Shown here: in pieces, positions 53,788 through 55,840 of the stretch
How positions within the stretch are numbered: the stretch's first letter is position 1
How the letters are laid out: each line of letters opens with the position of its first letter
Source of the DNA: Amanita rubescens
Taxonomy: Eukaryota > Basidiomycota > Agaricomycetes > Agaricales > Amanitaceae
NCBI GenBank assembly: GCA_015039365.1
Contig: WION01000346.1
Coordinates: forward strand, 1-55,840
Reading direction: 5' to 3'
Length of the DNA stretch: 55,840 bases
Notes under the pieces: generated by a model
What the model saw: only the letters and a program-made list of their open reading frames with translations
Told to the model about the DNA's origin: nothing
The model's database searches: none
Position numbers and translations under genes: made by a program

Positions 53788-54849
53788 TTCTCGGTTATCT
53801 CACGACCGTTCTTACGCACACATATCTCAGACTTTGGTTCCCCACCGTACGTACAATTGCCCTCGTCTTGACACGCACATTGACTCGTGGTTCTTTCGTT
53901 TTTTTCTCTTTCTTGATTCCTATCCATGGCATTCAATACCGATCTACGTACGAACGACTCCCTTATATTACTCGATGACCTCACTACACATGTTTTAAAA
54001 CACACTCGCACGTCTGGCTCTTGGTTGATTTTGGTATGGTATGGTATTATCGTGTCGCGCAAGCAGCTCTCAATTTTTCCTCTCCCCTTTTTCCCTCTGT
54101 ATACCCTGGCCCTGTTTGCTCGGCCACAGGTTTCAGCAACTAGTTGAATGTGGGCCGACTTTCCCATCTCGCCGCACCCTCCCTGTTTTAGTAAGAGCTG
54201 TGTGTTTACGTAATGTAGATATCAATGATCCAATCATGGTTCACGGATTGTAGCACCGGCCATTGAATTGAATTGATGTGGCCAGATGGAGAATGTCAAG
54301 TTGAATCACTGACTCGACGTGTGTGTGCGGGGATGATAAGATGTCTATCAATTCCAACCGAGTGCGGTGCACTTCAAAGCGGTACGTGTATTGGAGTATA
54401 CCGCCCACCTACTACTAGCATGTGCACGGCGCGTACTCGATCCGTGTATGCAAGGCTTTACAATGCCGCTTGTGTATTTCTCGCAAGTCCAAACACGCAT
54501 CATGAGCGTGGGCTTTGCCCGTTACCATTCGTAAGTCCGAGGGTTGGCCATGGCGAACTGTGCCGATGCCGATGTGAAATATCTTGGCTTTATGTCGATT
54601 CCGACGACTAGTGGAGCGCGTTCCGAACGCGGGACGAAGAAGAGTGGACAAAGTCCGGTGTGGATCTGGTTCGGGGCCGGTGACAGCCAGCACTACACGG
54701 AAATTGAGACTCTTCGTTTCACGTACGTCTCAGACTAACTTGAAGAATTGTAGCTCGGAGTCACTGGCAGGAGGTTTGTCTTCGGGAAGAGCTATCCATC
54801 GCTGTTATTAGCACCGGGGCAAATTTTGGCCTTGCCACTGCATCTATAT
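53788..54849. other. RHO1 3' region and intergenic, nothing recognised
   Basis: Pyrimidine-rich 3' flank of RHO1 (53.8-54.1 kb), then unique sequence with short open frames such as 54273-54611, none resembling a protein. Confidence 0.5.
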
Positions 54850-55190
54850 ATATTATAGATTTATCAAGACTCCGATTCAAAGCGTAGATTGTTTCGTACG
54901 TACCTTTGAGCTGGAAACGACAGCGACCTAGTGTAGTCACACAGTGCGTTACAATCCTATTCTCTTTTCATGTGGGAAACCGCTTCTGTTATCGAGGAAC
55001 CATCCTGAGGCCGTCACCTCGTCCAGAAAAGCTGTGTGGCTCGGGGCACGGAGAAACGTGGCGCGCCGCTAATAATTTCGTCATAGATCATATGCCAGGA
55101 TCTCATTGGTGCTCGTATGTCGCCCAGTGTTTTGTTGCGCGATTGGAAAGTCAAACCGATCCGATCATGGATATATCTGACATATATCGA
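54850..55190 (+). pseudogene. Degenerate relic of the NLR 5' region and first exon
   Basis: Blocks in the same order as the intact copy at about 55.5-55.83 kb: AGATTGT, CTAGTGTAGTCACACAGTGCGTTACAA against CTAAGTGTGACATGTGTTACAA (aligned loosely), GTGGGAAACCGCTTCT against ATGGGCAACTGCTTCT, TCCAGAAAAGCTG shared exactly, and TCATTGGTGCTC against TCACTGGTGCTC. The start codon is lost (GTG) and the frame is broken. Unlike the intact copies it is rich in CG. Similarity was judged by eye. Confidence 0.45.
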
Positions 55191-55643
55191 GTTTTCAAGG
55201 GTCATGCGAGTTTAGGCTTGGTATAAGGGACGTCCCGATGAAGTTATCCAGGCGATGGGCATTTGAACTCTTCGCTTGCGTAGTTCAATGGTATTTTGAG
55301 ATTGACTTGGAAGACGTAGCATACTAGCATCGCCATATGGCCAAATTGTCGTGCTCAAGTGGCTTTAGTGATTGTAGGACTTCCGACATACGGCTGGGAG
55401 CACGTACTACACGAAGAGTATTCATTGCTACACTAGTGGCAGCGCAGATTCTGGCTCAGTGCACCTAGTACTACGTAGTCTCTTCGATTGAGTCGGACTC
55501 CATTTCAAAGCCTAGATTGTCCAGATAAGTTAGTTCCCCTTTGCGTCTGAAGCGGTGCACATTTCAGCGGCACGGCTAAGTGTGACATGTGTTACAACCA
55601 GTGTCTTTCTTTTCGACCACAACATTCAACGCACATGTCTCCC
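55191..55643. other. 5' flank of the second NLR gene
   Basis: Carries GACCACAACATTC about 30 bases before the start codon, shared with the flank of the NLR at 45171. An in-frame ATG at 55635 (MSP) precedes the MGNC start by three codons. Otherwise nothing seen. Confidence 0.55.
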
Positions 55644-55840
55644 ATGGGCAACTGCTTCTCATCCTCCAAAGTAACTGATACTCAGGAGCATATTGAGGCT
55701 GACACACAATCCAGAAAAGCTGATAGCAGCAATATCACTCCAGTTGTGACTAATACTAGTGCAGGTTTTTTCACTGGTGCTCAGAACATGGCAGTCACAG
55801 GTCAGTTCTTGGAAGTTCATGGAAATTATGTATGTATGAT
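55644..55840 (+). CDS. Second NLR-family gene, first exon, 3' partial
   Basis: Exon 55644-55829 followed by an intron start GTATGTATGAT that matches the donor of the first intron in the NLR at 42652-45171 (GTATGTATG). Product begins MGNCFSSSKVTDTQEH, with Gly2 for myristoylation, Cys4 for possible palmitoylation and Ser6; the exon ends FFTGAQNMAVTGQFLEVHGNY, corresponding to LFNKAQNIFVTGSNFIEV of the paralogue. The middle differs and is shorter (62 versus 93 codons). A start at 55635 would add MSP and abolish myristoylation, so the MGNC start is preferred by homology. The NB-ARC and repeat domains lie outside the window, so their presence is inferred from the paralogue. Confidence 0.8.
   Translation, partial: MGNCFSSSKVTDTQEHIEADTQSRKADSSNITPVVTNTSAGFFTGAQNMAVTGQFLEVHGNYVCM

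Overview
The window looks like an Agaricomycete (mushroom-forming basidiomycete) chromosome segment. Reasons: single-copy fungal genes split by many 42-62 nt introns with GT(A/G)NGN...AG ends; a RHO1 GTPase, a CFEM secreted protein and an ATG7 with fungal architecture; and basidiomycete-style accessory content (HNH protein, NB-ARC/TPR NLR, hAT, copia and gypsy elements, a tyrosine-recombinase fragment).

Layout. 0-4.2 kb: 3' part of a TatD-type hydrolase, an ankyrin protein, an HNH protein and a small beta-trefoil-like protein. 5.3-31 kb: an accessory block. Its oldest layer is a CpG-starved minus-strand locus (about 5.9-6.6 and 12.7-16.6 kb) in which dozens of intron-sized segments are separated by exons of only 3 nt. 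A 2.5 kb foldback element inserted there, an intact autonomous hAT element inserted into the foldback, and an intact copia element (16.6-24.7 kb) sits just upstream of a splice acceptor of the same locus. Then follow a broken tyrosine recombinase, a second foldback element, a truncated gypsy gag with its LTR, a palindromic MITE and a third foldback. 32-42.3 kb: housekeeping and secreted-protein genes (FAD monooxygenase, cysteine-rich secreted protein, histidine phosphatase, ATP synthase subunit f, ATG7, CFEM protein). 42.6-45.2 kb: an NLR with a myristoylation-type N-terminus. 46-54 kb: F-box-like protein, membrane-anchored aspartic protease, 2H phosphoesterase (AKAP7/ASCC1-like), RHO1. 54.8-55.8 kb: a probable relic and then the first exon of a second NLR of the same family, cut by the window end.

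How the parts relate. The housekeeping genes are compact; two pairs (phosphatase/ATP17 and protease/2H phosphoesterase) are divergent with start codons about 0.1 kb apart. The mobile elements nest in a readable order because several keep perfect 8-bp target duplications. The feature I would look at first is the chain of single-codon exons at 12.72-16.14 kb: all of its triplets avoid stop codons in one phase only, and the intervening segments have the same length and splice ends as the real introns elsewhere in the window. Exon structures below were worked out by hand from splice signals and frame continuity, without transcript data.
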